Positions 24,913-36,265 of a stretch of DNA of 64,000 nucleotides are shown piece after piece (the stretch's first letter is position 1; each line of letters opens with the position of its first letter). The stretch is from assembly GCA_003342815.1 (NCBI GenBank), contig PTEX01000138.1:1913456-1977455 (forward strand). Reading direction: 5' to 3'. Made by a program: the position numbers and the translations under genes. Source of the DNA: Eudromia elegans. Taxonomy: Eukaryota > Chordata > Aves > Tinamiformes > Tinamidae. Below the pieces are notes generated by a model, which was not told where the DNA came from, did no database searches, and was given only the letters and a program-made list of their open reading frames with translations.

Positions 24913-25012
24913 GGGAGTAGGACCGAGGGTAAACAACGGGAATAGGATCGAGGGTAAACACTGGGAGTAAGGCCAAGGGTAAACAAGAGGAACAGGACCG
25001 AGGATAAAAGGA
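24913..25012. repeat. 25-bp minisatellite, four copies
   Basis: Four head-to-tail 25-bp units at 24913-24937, 24938-24962, 24963-24987 and 24988-25012. Each carries the core GACCGAGGGTAAACA or a close variant. The first three contain GTAAACA, identical to the forkhead-factor core; the fourth reads GATAAAA. It lies about 0.6 kb outside the RNF13 CpG island. Confidence 0.9.
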
Positions 25013-25659
25013 GCTTTAAAAGGCAGGTTAGGAATTATACAATTGTTAGAATCTCTTAGTTTATTGAAAATCTTAGAGGTTACAGATAAATGCCCTTAAT
25101 TTGCTTTACATTTCCACAACATTTTTGAACATTTTTGTGATATATTATTAAAAGGGAGTAGAATAATTGTGAGCCATGCAGTTGGAAGGAAAACATGATT
25201 CTTTAGGACAGCTCCTGTAGTTTGTGAGAGCTGTTGCTGTCCCTGCTTCCTAGCAAGGTCGTTTCTGTCACCAACATCCAGATGTCTGTCCTCAGGGTCT
25301 GTCTAAACAAGGCTTTCCCTGCAAACAGGGCCCCACCCTGGTGCCTTCACCTCCCTCTTTATTCCCTCCTGTTCTCCTCCCACTGCTTCTCAGTGTATTC
25401 TTCTCCATTTAACTCTCTCATTCCATCAGTTTATGGAAATCTGTCAGTTTATCTCAGGGAGGAAACAAAATGTAGGCCCACTCCAAAGCACAGCTGTTTG
25501 ATTTTTCTTGTTTTAATTGCATTTGATTTTTTTTAGGTATTTGTCATGTATCTCTTAAGCAGTATTTTGATATGTAGAAGGCACCCAAAGTCACACTGTA
25601 TGTGACCTTGCCATGTATTCCCCTGAATATCTACTGAGCAGGAGTAGGGTGAGGATAAA

Positions 25660-25800
25660 GAGTGTTTTTGAGATCTTCAAATCCACCTGGGTGCCACCCT
25701 GTGCCATTTGCTCTAGGTGTCCCTGTGTGCGTAGGGGGGTTGGACTAGCAGATCTCCAGAGGTCCCTTCCAACCTCAACCATTCTGGGATTCTGTGAGTC
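25660..25800 (+). mobile_element. CR1 LINE 3' tail
   Basis: It contains GAGATCTTCAAATCCACCTG, then GTTGGACTAGCAGATCTCCA, then GGTCCCTTCCAACCTCAACC and a GGGATTCTGTGA tail, the standard order of the CR1 3' end. Plus orientation. It lies in the RNF13-COMMD2 gap. Confidence 0.85.
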
Positions 25801-26514
25801 CTACACCAAATGCACCCTTAAACCCAGCAGAGACCCCTAGTACAAACCCTGTATCATAAAAATCTGTTACCTGCAAAGCCGTCTTGATAAGCAGGATTTT
25901 GTGATAGTTCTAGTGCTTTGTTGACAAGTACACAACAACAGGTCCATGATTATGTGTACCTGATCACATGTTGAGGTCTGAGACCTCAATCTCCTTAGAA
26001 GTAGGGTTGGTTTGGGCAGGAAAATACATTTCTGCTTTGACACAAACTGATCAGTTCTGACACCTCTATCCTGCGCTTTGCCAGTGGAGTACACAGTGGA
26101 GGGAGTAAGAGACGAGCAGTGAAACTGCCCACTGCACACACACGTTCAGCACATCTTCGGGAAACAGCATCAGCAAATGATGGAGTGCAGAGCCGAGCCC
26201 GGCAGAATGCCTGCAGCAGTCACTGGAAATGCTCGTACCAACTTAAACATCTTTTCCAGACAATTCAACACGGGGCAATAAGTGGCACAGCTCCCTCTAC
26301 ACACACTGCAGTACTTATGTGAGTTTCCTAACATTATTCTCAAAAGGTAAGCTAAGCATATAAACATTGCAGAGAGACCATAACTGAGAATCAGAGATAT
26401 TTTTTTAAAAAACACTTTGGTATGTAATTAGCTGTAAACTGATCTACAGATTATTTTGTCATTAAATAAAAGTTAGTTTGTGGCTGAATGTAGCAAATGA
26501 ATAATTAAATGTTT

Positions 26515-26760
26515 ATTTGTGCAGAGACTAACAGAGTTTGTGTATGGTTTACAAATTGGGTCCCAGTGCTTTGGGACAGTGCACCTAAGATTAGTTTGCT
26601 TGTACCAAGCAGCAAGAGTGCAAAGCAGGCACCAAACTCTGGTGTATGAATTGCACAGACCCCAATCTGTGTTGATCACAATCAGAATCCCTTTATTGCC
26701 CAATGCCTTATATACTAACACAATTTCCTAGAGCCAGTTGGCCTTTGGATTCGTGGCCTT
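26515..26760 (-). mobile_element. Probable solo LTR fossil (endogenous retrovirus, ERVL-like)
   Basis: Read on the minus strand there is a TATA-like GTATATAAGG (26711-26720), then a CAATAAAGGG poly(A) signal about 20 bp on, then a stretch resembling bird ERVL U5 sequence (GGGTCTGTGCAATTCATAC). This order of TATA box, AATAAA and U5-like tail is what an LTR shows. I see no internal genes beside it, so it would be a solo LTR fossil. The edges are uncertain and no target duplication was confirmed. Confidence 0.4.
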
Positions 26761-28356
26761 GCGGATGCCAGCAATCAGCTGGCCCTGTGCTGCATCCAAC
26801 TAACTGTGAAGTAAGTTTCACATGAGAACAGCAAAGGAAGGAACAGGGTTTACTCGTCCTTCAAGGTCATGGGAGAGCACTGTTCTGTCTTGAGCTATAC
26901 CTTCTCCCACAAAAAACTTCTGATCTGGGAAATTCTTTCCTGCTTTGCTCATCTGTCAGTTTCACACAGAGCAAAACAATAGCGAATTTGGCTCCAAACC
27001 ACCCCCAATTTAAAGCAATGTCAAGAGTATAAATAACTCTGAAATGCTGGAGATATTACACACATGTAACAAATGAGTGGTATTTGGTTCCTAGGTATAT
27101 ATTCACAATTATGCTGTTATCTAGAGGCACTTAAAATACCCATTATACTACAAAATGAATGTTCTCTGGAAAGCAGTGGGCTATGAACTGTTTGCAGAAC
27201 TGCTCCAAGTAGTTTAAGAACTTTGCTAACAGTGTTTGTACACAGACTTAGCAAGCAAAATAGTCCAGATGAAGTGATCCGTGACTTCACTGTGTTTTGT
27301 GTGGACATCTGCTGGAGGCTCCCAGATTTCCATCTGGAAAGAAACCCTTGAAATCTAAAGACTAAAACCTAAATTCTGCAATGCTCTTGGAGCACCCAAA
27401 CCTTGAATTTCTGAGGATGGCTGAAAACTGACACTTTCCCATTGATGCACAATAATTTATTCCACTTGTTTCTCTATGATTGTAGTAGGTAATGCAAAGC
27501 TATCTAAAGAGCAAGTGCTGAATTTAATCCCTCAGTGGAAGTAAGAAAAAGGTTGAGAATGAAACCAATGTATTTTCATGGTCTGTCATGATGTAAGTTC
27601 TTGGTACTGAAGTATGCCAACCACAAATTCTGAAAAAAAAAAAAAGGAAAAAAAAAGCTCTTGGATCATCAGTTACTGCTAATTAGTGGTTCCGGTCAAT
27701 AACTTACCTGGGGCATCCTTTGGTGTTTCCACTACATGCTGTGCTGTGTTCTGTGTGCAGAGGTTTCGGAGCGAGGGGAAGGGTTTTGCACGCAGCACTT
27801 TGTGAGCTAAGCTGAGCACTGGTGCCGAAAAGGGTGATGGGAAGGTGCTCGGCACCGACAACGGCCATTTAAAGCTTGAATGTCCTGCACAGCAGGCCGG
27901 CAGCTCAGGCCCGGCAGCCGCCTCTGGCTCCGCTCTGCAAGGGGCAAACGTCCATTCCTAAGGCTCTGCCTGAAATACAGAGCAGCAAACTGCACCTGCT
28001 TGCGAGGGCAGCGGCGGCCCTGTGCTCTGCACATCACGAGACATGCCTGGAATTCCTGCTTGGAATTCCGCGGCAGGCGCTGCAGGGCCTAGCTGCAAGT
28101 AGCACCAGAAGTGCAAACTAAGCTCATGCAGACACGGACTCGCTCGGTGCAGAGCAGCGCGCCAGAGAGGCGCTGCCATGCTCCGTCCGCAGCTCCGCCC
28201 GTGGCCGTTTCCCTCGTCAGGCGGCAGCCCTGAGCACCCCTTGGCTCCGCGAGGGCGGGACGATGTGGGCCCCGCGACGCCCCCTGGCGGTCCTGGCGGG
28301 ACGCAGCGCCCGGCGCGCCCCGCCCCTTCCGGCGCGGCGGGCCTGCGACGAGAGCG

Positions 28357-28423
28357 ATGCTGTTGGTGCTCTCGGAGGAGCAGCGGGCGCATCTGGGCTG
28401 CCTGCGCGGCCTGGGCGCCGCAG
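28357..28423 (+). CDS. COMMD2: COMMD2 coding exon 1
   Basis: Residues 1-22 plus one base: MLLVLSEEQRAHLGCLRGLG then AA. The donor reads GTGCAG, an unusual but valid GT donor, and intron 1 is only 88 bp. Human COMMD2 differs at many positions after residue 10. Confidence 0.9.
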
Positions 28424-30925
28424 GTGCAGCCGCGTCTCCACTCCCCCGCCCCACTGCGCTGCGCAGAGGGCGCGGGCGGCGCCTGCAGTGGAGTCGCCTC
28501 TCTCGTTTCAGGCACGGGCGAGCTGGGTCGGCTGGCGCTGGAGCTGATGCGGGGCGGCGCCCCGCGCGCGCTTGAGGCTGCCGCCAGTAAGAGCCGTGCG
28601 CGGGCGCGAGAGCTGCCGCAGGGCGCGTGGCGCGGCGCTGCCCGCTGATCGCGCCGGCGGTTCTGGCCGCTTCTGTCCGCTCCGCGAGCGGCGCGAGGGG
28701 CTCTGCCCGCGGCTGAGAGAGGCCTGTGCTTCCTTTGAAGGGAGCCTGGATGTGGGCACCGAGGCCCTGCAGCGCGGCCTGGACGGGATCAGCTACCTGC
28801 TGGCCGAGAGCTCCAGGCTCATGGTAAGGCACGAGGGCACCGCTCACTCCAGGGCGCCCGTTAGTAGCCCCGCTCTGCAAGTGCCACCTGCGGAGACCCG
28901 GGGTGCTCACGAGACGGCTCTTTCCACTTAATAACAGTTTTAAAAAGGAAGGGATGTCTGTCTGTCATGCAGTTCTCTCTTTGCAGATGTCGCATCTGTG
29001 TGCGTTACATGGCTCATTTACAATCTGCGTTCAGTGCCTTTGAAGTTAACAGATGGCTGTTTTTTAACACCGGCCATAAGAACACGGGGGGATAGCGGGA
29101 ACGCTCTGCAGCTTGGCAGCGCATGGGCTGGGCGCGGGTGAGAGGGGCGCTGGGGTCTTCAGGGTGCTGCGCTGTGCGGCACCTCGTGCTGCTGCCTCCT
29201 TGGCCTGGGAGCACCCGGCTCCACCAGCTACATTGCGAGGAATTCAGAATAACTTCGGGTAACACCTGTTACCATTGGAAAGGCTGCTCACTGATAACAC
29301 TGAGGAATTTTTGATGTTGGAAACTTGGGAAAGAGGTAGAGAAGTGCTTTCAATTTAGCTCTAAGCAAGTGTTGGTTGTGCTGAAGAGCAGATAGGAAAA
29401 CGAAGAAGTGCAGAATTTTCTGTTCAAGTAAGTTGCCTTGACAGACAAGTAAGTTATTGCGACTTCATCACAGAGTATAGATGATCACGAAATGTTTTTG
29501 CTATATGGAAAATATTCACTCCCTTGCAGGTATGTAACTTTTACCATTGAGCAAATAAACAAATTCTGCATTTCAGCACAAAGGCTTTGGCCTAGGGAAT
29601 AGCCCTGTGAGGGCCAGTCTGAGGTAATAACCGTGGGCTTTGGAGCTGTACATGCTGCTTGCTTACAGTTGTAGTTACTCAGCTCATTTCAGAGAATTGC
29701 AGCTTTCATATCAATATTAAATCAATACCATTGATAAATTATCTAGAAACATTTCAAAACCTTAGAGTTTCTTTTGTTGTTGTTGTTGTGTCCTGTGCTT
29801 TATTCTGAAGTGCCAGACATGAAGATGTTGAACCTTTTTTAAACATTTATAACCTGTTTCCAAAGTTTGGTCAAATTAGCAGTAATGACTCAATATATGT
29901 AACTCACTTGCAATGTGGGTGATTTGTTTTGTCTTAACTGTGTAGTTTCTGCAGGAAAATAATTGTGCCATCCCCACGAAACTGTTTACTGACAGTTTTA
30001 CTTATTTCTCAGTAAATAATGAGTGGTGCACCTTGTTGATTTCCAGGTCTCTGAGACAGACTTCCAGGATTCTGTCCATGTTCTGGGATTCTCGGATGAA
30101 TTGAACAAATTACTGCTCCAGCTTTACCTTGACAACAGGAAGGAGATCAGAAGTATTCTTAGTGAGCTGGCACCGAGGCTTCCCAGTTACCACAATCTTG
30201 AATGGAGGTTAGATGTGCAGGTAATCTCGTTTGTTTACTACTTTTTAACGAATCTGCATTTTACTTTACTTGATTTTAACATTGCAAGCAATTGTGAACA
30301 AATCAGTGTGATTTGTATTATTCCAAAGTAATTGAGGCACCAGAGTGTTTTTTTGTAATATTGACATAATTTTATTATTGTACAGGAGATAACTAAACTT
30401 AAGCTGGACAGGATACATAATGATGCAAATGATTTGTTGCTTTACGAAATCTAAGCTCATAGCTCCACTGGTAATTTAAAATGGTAAAATATACCACATA
30501 TATTGTCCTGCACAGCCTCTTTCACAAATCTGAAAGTAGCGTTTATCATTACGGAGCATTAATACACTCTAAAACTAAATAACAGGTAATGCATATATTT
30601 ATTTGTGAATTAAAAGAATTTTTAAACAGTCCTGCAAGCAAATCTGCCTGAACTGCAAATGTGAAAGTTAACAACTGTCTCTTGGCATTGTTGCCTTTCT
30701 TTGTTTTGTCTGCACTCTCTCTAACAGCTTGCAAGCAGGAGTTTGAGGCAGCAGATTAAGCCTTTTGTGACTCTGAAGCTGCACCTCAGTGAGAATGGGG
30801 ACCAAACTGCCCAGGTGCTGCAAACTGACCCTTCCACCCTCCTTCACCTAATTCGGCAACTGGAACAAGCCTTGGGGGAAATGAAAAGCAACCACTGCAG
30901 GAGAATAGCGCGCAATATGAAGTAG
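28357..30925 (+). CDS. COMMD2: COMMD2, COMM domain-containing protein 2 (complete, 5 exons)
   Basis: COMMD2 is a subunit of the ten-member COMMD ring of the Commander complex, which works with CCDC22/CCDC93 and the Retriever trimer in endosomal cargo recycling. Exons 28357-28423, 28512-28586, 28741-28823, 30047-30220 and 30728-30925 join to 597 bp, or 198 residues plus stop, against 199 in human. All phases agree. The N-terminal helical domain is about residues 1-120. The COMM domain starts at the conserved tryptophan in LEWRLDVQ (W128) and runs to about 192, with a C-terminus ending RRIARNMK. The middle block ELNKLLLQLYLDNRKEIR is nearly identical to human, while exons 1 and 2 are more diverged and very GC-rich. 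The start ATG opens MLLVLSEEQ, against MLLELSEEH in human. Introns 1 and 2 are only 88 and 154 bp. Confidence 0.97.
28512..28586 (+). CDS. COMMD2: COMMD2 coding exon 2
   Basis: Completes Gly23 and gives residues 24-47: TGELGRLALELMRGGA then PRALEAAA. It aligns to the human EFGRIAVEFLRRGA segment. Acceptor TTTCAG, donor GTAAGA. Confidence 0.92.
28741..28823 (+). CDS. COMMD2: COMMD2 coding exon 3
   Basis: Completes Arg48 and gives residues 49-75: SLDVGTEALQRGLDGIS then YLLAESSRLM, matching human YLLTESSKLM. The acceptor is TTTGAAG, poor in pyrimidines near the AG. Donor GTAAGG. Confidence 0.93.
28824..30046 (+). other. COMMD2: COMMD2 intron 3
   Basis: The largest COMMD2 intron, 1223 bp. GC-rich at its left end, AT-rich afterwards, with a short GTT run near 29775. 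Nothing else recognised. Confidence 0.8.
30047..30220 (+). CDS. COMMD2: COMMD2 coding exon 4
   Basis: Fifty-eight codons, residues 76-133, phase 0. It contains LNKLLLQLYLDNRKEIR and SYHNLEWRLDVQ, the latter opening the COMM domain. Acceptor TTCCAG, donor GTAATC. Confidence 0.97.
30221..30727 (+). other. COMMD2: COMMD2 intron 4
   Basis: 507 bp of AT-rich DNA without recognised features. Confidence 0.85.
30728..30925 (+). CDS. COMMD2: COMMD2 coding exon 5 (COMM domain, stop)
   Basis: Residues 134-198 and a TAG stop. It starts LASRSLRQQIKPFVTLKLHL and includes the leucine-rich LLHLIRQLEQALGEMK helix typical of COMM domains. Acceptor CTAACAG. Confidence 0.97.
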   Translation, partial: LASRSLRQQIKPFVTLKLHLSENGDQTAQVLQTDPSTLLHLIRQLEQALGEMKSNHCRRIARNMK

Positions 30926-31277
30926 CCCTTGGTCTTGGCTGCCGCCTTGGGAGGCGGCTTATGAACAGAAACAACGTTCACTTATATTTTGAGGAAAACA
31001 AATGTCTGAATCAGATGAAAAACTCCTATGCCAGGATTTTGAGATGATAATTCTAAGCTGAATGTCCTCAGCTGCCTAATATGATAGGTGATTAGTTTTG
31101 CTTTACTTGCACATATAGTTCAGCATGCAATATTTAGTTTTTTTAAAGCTCTAAATGAGTATGCTTAAAGAACTTTCCTAAATTAAGTAGAGCTGCTTCA
31201 AGACTGTATAAAGCCACACATTTATTATTGTTTAATTAAGCAAATTTTTTTGTGAGTTTTGGTTCTGTTTGAGGTAA

Positions 31278-31283
31278 AATAAA
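31278..31283 (+). terminator. COMMD2: COMMD2 poly(A) signal
   Basis: The first AATAAA past the stop, 353 bp downstream, which gives a 3' UTR of roughly 370 bp. No other candidate intervenes. Confidence 0.7.
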
Positions 31284-31865
31284 CATGAACTGGATAGAAA
31301 TGGTACTTTCCAGGAATGGTTCTTCTATTTTGACAGGTGTTTGCATGCAGCTACACCTGCAGCCGGGTGAGTGCTGCCCTCTTCCCCTAGGCTAGATATT
31401 GCGCTGCCCTCCTACCCTTCCTTTCACCCCACAACACCTAGTTGCTGTTAATCATCTTGGGAACGTTTCTGTCAAGCAGGGCCGAAGTTGCTCCTCCCAG
31501 CTTTCTGGTCTGATCTATGTTGTAGATCTCAACTCTGGTTAGATACCACTTTACTGTCTCAGAAGGGTATCTTGTTAGATACTGTTAACTACTAGTAAAG
31601 GATACAGCTAATGTGGGTTATTAAAACAAGCTTAAATTCATCTCCTGTGTATGACTGAGCTAAGAGCTTCTTAAAATGCCAAACTGCTGACATACCATAC
31701 CGTATTGGCCATTATTTAATAAGCAGATTGAGGCAGTAAATGTCCCAACAATTCATGGTGATAGTTGGTGTTTCATAATCGCAGAGGTTTCTCTTGAACA
31801 TCTGATGACTAAATATGATTCATTTAACCCTCTCTGTTGAGTTTTCTGCTATAGCTCCAACTTGA

Positions 31866-32285
31866 TACATACATTATCATATGAGGAGAGGTTAAACAAG
31901 GTTAAATGAGCTGGGCCTGTTTAACCAAGAGAAGGATGAGAGGGGATCTAATCAATATGTACAAATTCCTGAGGTATGACTGGGGGGAGGATGGGGCTAA
32001 ACTTTTCTCTGTAGTGGCTAGTGATAGGACAAGGGGCAGTGGTTTTAAACTGAAACATAGGAAGTTTCATCTCCAGGTGAGAAAGAACATCTCCACTGTG
32101 ATGATAACAGAGCCCTGGAACAGGCTGCACAGAGAGGCTGTGCAGTTTCCTCCTCTGGAGATCTTCAAAACCCACCTGGATGCCACCCTGTGGCACATGC
32201 TCTGAGTGTCCCTGCTGGAGCAGGGGAGTTGGACTAGATGATCTCTAGAGGTTCCTTCCAACCCTAAAGATTCTGAGATACATAA
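31866..32285 (+). mobile_element. CR1 LINE 3' fragment
   Basis: Starting near ATGAGGAGAGGTTAAACAAG, it passes through GAGAGGGGATCTAATCAATA, GTGATAGGACAAGGGGCAGT, CCCTGGAACAGGCTGCACAG and GGTTCCTTCCAACCCTAAAG, ending in a GATTCTGAGA tail. It lies about 600 bp beyond the COMMD2 poly(A) signal, plus strand. Open frames of 82-112 codons here belong to the element. Confidence 0.88.
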
Positions 32286-33195
32286 AACATTTGATAATTT
32301 ATACAGGATGTGCACTAGCAGGGTGTTTTTTTCATAAATTATGTTTTGCATGTAAGAATCTGTGCAGTTTGATTGAGCTAACTGCATTAAGGAAGACTTG
32401 TCCACAGCCTACTGCACTTAAATGGTGTCTAAGAAGATATGGGCTGCTACTTATTTGTTATTTTGGGAAGGAATTAAAAGGGTTTTGTGGGGAAGACCAT
32501 TGTGTTATGGAGTTTTTTGGGGAATCTTTACTCACACTGCAGGTCCCTTGATGTTTTGCTGTTTTCTAAAATAAAGGGGGAAGAAGAACCGTATGGAAGT
32601 TAAATCTCTGATAGTTTTGGTGGAATGATTACATGTGGTTGTCATCTGTTGTTTTTTCACTTACATGGTAGTTAAATGTGATCAAATGTTTACAGATATA
32701 TTTATATTATATTTCACTTTTAAGTAAAATACAAGAATCGCCTCTGCATAGGCTGGCCTTTTCTCTTTATTCCATATCACTCTCTCTTTTGTACAGTTAC
32801 CGTTCAGAACTTACAACACCAAATTCTAAAGTTAAGCCCTAGATTTTCATAACTCATCTCACTACTGCCCTGTGAATCTGAACATGTTTTATCTATTTCT
32901 TCAATGTTTTGTAAAAAGAAAAAGAGCTGTGAAAGTTATCTAGCATCACGGCAAACATCAGTCGCTTCTCTAAGCGTAGTGCCCCAAATGCCATTACTGC
33001 CATGGATCTAACTGCAACTTTGAATTACCTATCTTGCAATTACTCTATCTGTATAAAATTGTCATGCAGTTGGAGCCTAAGAGTCTGAAAAAGCATCTTC
33101 TCCTTCAGTACTCTATAAATAGTGCTAAAATAAGAGTTCACATATGGATGTGGATTTTTAATTTTGAATGTAAAAAATACAAAATGAAAAGTTTT

Positions 33196-33225
33196 GTATT
33201 ACACCACACAATTGTGGTGTAATAC
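33196..33225. repeat. 13-bp perfect hairpin with 4-bp loop
   Basis: GTATTACACCACA at 33196-33208 is the exact reverse complement of 33213-33225, with CAAT between. It lies in the COMMD2-WWTR1 intergenic gap. Confidence 0.85.
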
Positions 33226-36200
33226 TACTTTTAGTCAAACTTATTTTTATAAATGTTTAAAATCTGCTCTTACATTTACTGATTAAAAGCAAAGTTTTAT
33301 TCGAAGTTATTATTTTTTTCAGGTCTGCAAGAAGGAAGTCTTGCTTCTATAAAAGGAAAAAAGTGTCTTTCAACTTACCTCTTAAGAAATTACTAATCTC
33401 TTTTTAAGGTGACTCCTCAGATTTGCTCTGCTGACAGTGGCACTATTTACACGAACACAGGAAAAGTTCATGTGCTCCTGTTAATAACATCTGGAAAGTA
33501 GAGAGTGCTTTTGAGCTGCTCTGTACTGGATTGACGTATGCAATATGCCTAGATAAAGTGGCTCTGTTTTGTGACCATGATATGGAATAGATGACCTCTT
33601 GATGCCTCTCTCAGCTTAATTTTCCATGTCATTTTGATTAAGGGAGCATTCGGTGATAATATGCACTTCTATAGTAGCATTGCTTTCCACAGATTCTCTT
33701 GTGTCATAAAGTACTGGAGTGTAATTAGGATGAGCCAAAATTGGGGTCCATGCTATACTGCGTAGGGAGAATTATTTTTTCCTTTTTTTAAAAGCTGCTG
33801 TATTTCTACATACATGTCATTTCTGGTCTTACACATTGCTTTAAAATGTAAAAATGCGGTTGAAGAAATAAAATGATTTGACATTTCTTATATGTATTAA
33901 TCTACAAGTTAGTTTCACATCATAATTGCAAGATGATTCTGTGTATGTCAGGAAACTTTTGGTTTAATAAAGTATGTAATTTGTGAATAGGTCCCTGTCA
34001 CATTTTTGATAGTCCACTGAATTCAAGGGAATTTCACTGAGCTGCAAAGGTCCAAGTGGGTAGAACAACAAAGTGACTCAAGTCTTCTAAACATAAGCTA
34101 CATTATATTTTCCAAAGCTAAGATTATATTTTTAAAACCTAAGCTTGGGTCCTTAGCTGCATGCATTCCACACAGATTTGTATATCTGTTTATTTTTTAC
34201 TGGTCTAAGCAGCAGAAGGCAGAAAACTTGCAGGTTTTGATCCACAAAGTACTAACTTCGCTACACAATTCTCATTGCTTGTGCTCCAGTAGAAATTGTT
34301 TAGAGTATCAAGACCAGGTTACGAGTGTATTTCACTTTGTATTTTCCAAATTCATGATTGAGATTAGCTGAAAGAATTAAAACTTGTAGTGTTTCAAACC
34401 ACTATAAAACACATTTTTTTTCTTGAATTTGACAATTAATTTGCTACTCCTTTTAGCAAATTATCTGACATAATCTGATGCCTGCAGCAGAGGATGTCTT
34501 TTGTTTGCTGTTAAAATACTTAGATTCTTTAAATCATTAAGTAAGCTAATGCAGCAATGCTTTTTAAAATCCATGTTAATGACTTATGATCACTACCTGT
34601 ATTATAAAATATATTACATGTATTTTTATCCAAATTTGGTTGTTAATTCCTCATCTCAGAGGTACACTCCTACAAGCTTTATTTTCATGGTACCTTTGCT
34701 AGTACCTTTCTTTGTTGCATATTTTTAAATACACTAGACTGAATTCTCTTTCACCTTTTATCTTTCTAATTTATAACAAGTTCTGTGGATTATAGGTTTT
34801 ATTTAAACATATATGGCATATATAAATAAATCAGTATCTGAATGTTAGGATTAGGCCTTGAATAAATACTATGGTTCTCATTTAACAGAAAAATCATTGA
34901 ATTCTAAAACAAAAATCTTAAATTTTAAGTTTAGCATTAAAATATGTTAAAACATATTAAACCTTTCTAACACTGCATGGAATATGTCCATATAGAGACT
35001 CAAAGGTACAAAGGGTGGTGTTTTTTGCTCCCGTTCCAGTTTCTGCAAGAACGCCTGTTTCCTATACTGTGACTTTGTAATGTGAACAATAGGTGTTGTG
35101 CAGGAAAGGAAATTCAAGATTAGGAATAGCCTGGCAAAACTCCATGAGTAAAACTGTACTGCTGCTTACTTAGCTAAATAGATGGAAGGAAGTTTCCTGT
35201 CCGTGTTTGGCTGTGCCGTCAGGGTCTGGGCTGTTAGAGCACCCTTTTTTTAAAAAAAAAAAATACTGTTGCTGATTTTATTCTCAAGATAAATATAGAC
35301 TATGACAGTTTTAGCACTGCACTAGCATGGGTGGGTAAAATTTCAGATTTAAATTCCATCCATCAGGTTATTTGTATCAACAGAAGATTCCTATTTTAGG
35401 GTTCTGTGTTTTAAGTTATTTTCGATGTATTTTGCAGAAGAACTGCTGATAATATTTAAAGATAGAATAGTGGGCAGGATTTACTCTATTTTTAACAGTA
35501 ATTGTAAAACAAAATAATTTATTTTAGAATTGCCAGGATTATTACCTTTATGAATCGTACATGTTACTGTAGATATTTAAGGACAGGCAATCACTCAATT
35601 AATTTACCAAATTACTGAAGCTTGTTGGAGATATACAGCTCTTAATAACTGCATCTAGATTTTCCTCCAATTTAAGAGATGAGCCATAGTAACAAATAAG
35701 CTGCAAAGAATACTTTTTTTCACCACTAAATAGATAACAATTTTCCATTATTCTTAACCTACTTCCAATTCCTTTTCCTATCTATAACTTTCAAATGTTG
35801 GGTTTTTGTTTGTTTGCTTTTAAAAAATGAAACTTTATATTAAAGAGAATTTAACATAATTTCACTTAATGGACTCTGCATCTTACTGCGTAGTGTGTTT
35901 GTGTGAACATTCAAAATGAAAATATTCCTAGTTTTCCAAACAGATACTAAAAAATCAGATCTGTGTAGGTTAGGAAATTTCTGGGCTTGCACACAACCAT
36001 ACCTTACACTGCCAGCCTGGTGTATTACAGGATAACAGAAGAACTTCTGTACTGTTAGGGCTGTCTTCAGGAGAAGTTGTGACCAAGTGTTTCAAGAAAG
36101 CTCAGTGATGGTCCACACTCTGAGAAAAAATCTGTAATAGGGATTTTAGGAACTTCAGATTTTGTTTAATAATTCAACATGTCTGGTGTTTAAAAATCAC

Positions 36201-36265
36201 CATTGTTTACATTTTTCTTTGTGCAAATGTATCTTCTAGCCTATAAATTTAAGAATATCCAAGGT

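Larger units (their letters stand above)
24331..28200. other. RNF13-COMMD2 intergenic gap
   Basis: Between the two head-to-head genes. It contains the 25-bp minisatellite, a CR1 tail, a probable LTR fossil and, at its right end, GC-rich DNA leading into the COMMD2 promoter. In mammals ANKUB1 lies in this interval. I looked for its ubiquitin-like and ankyrin-type coding segments on both strands and saw none. Short frames at 25234-25536 and 26119-26415 have no recognisable domain. Confidence 0.7.
27880..28760 (+). promoter_or_regulatory. CpG-island promoter of COMMD2
   Basis: CpG-dense DNA spanning the 5' end and first two coding exons. Just upstream of the ATG lies CCGCCCC followed at once by CTTCCGG (28326-28332), a GC box beside an ETS site, a common TATA-less housekeeping layout. 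Transcription probably starts within about 30 bp of the ATG, giving a very short 5' UTR. The overlapping long frames on both strands (up to 273 codons) are composition artefacts. Confidence 0.7.

Noticed and set aside
28089-28910. Minus frame of 273 codons over COMMD2 exons 1-3
   Set aside because: Antisense shadow of the GC-rich COMMD2 5' end. The plus-strand exons are confirmed by homology and phase.
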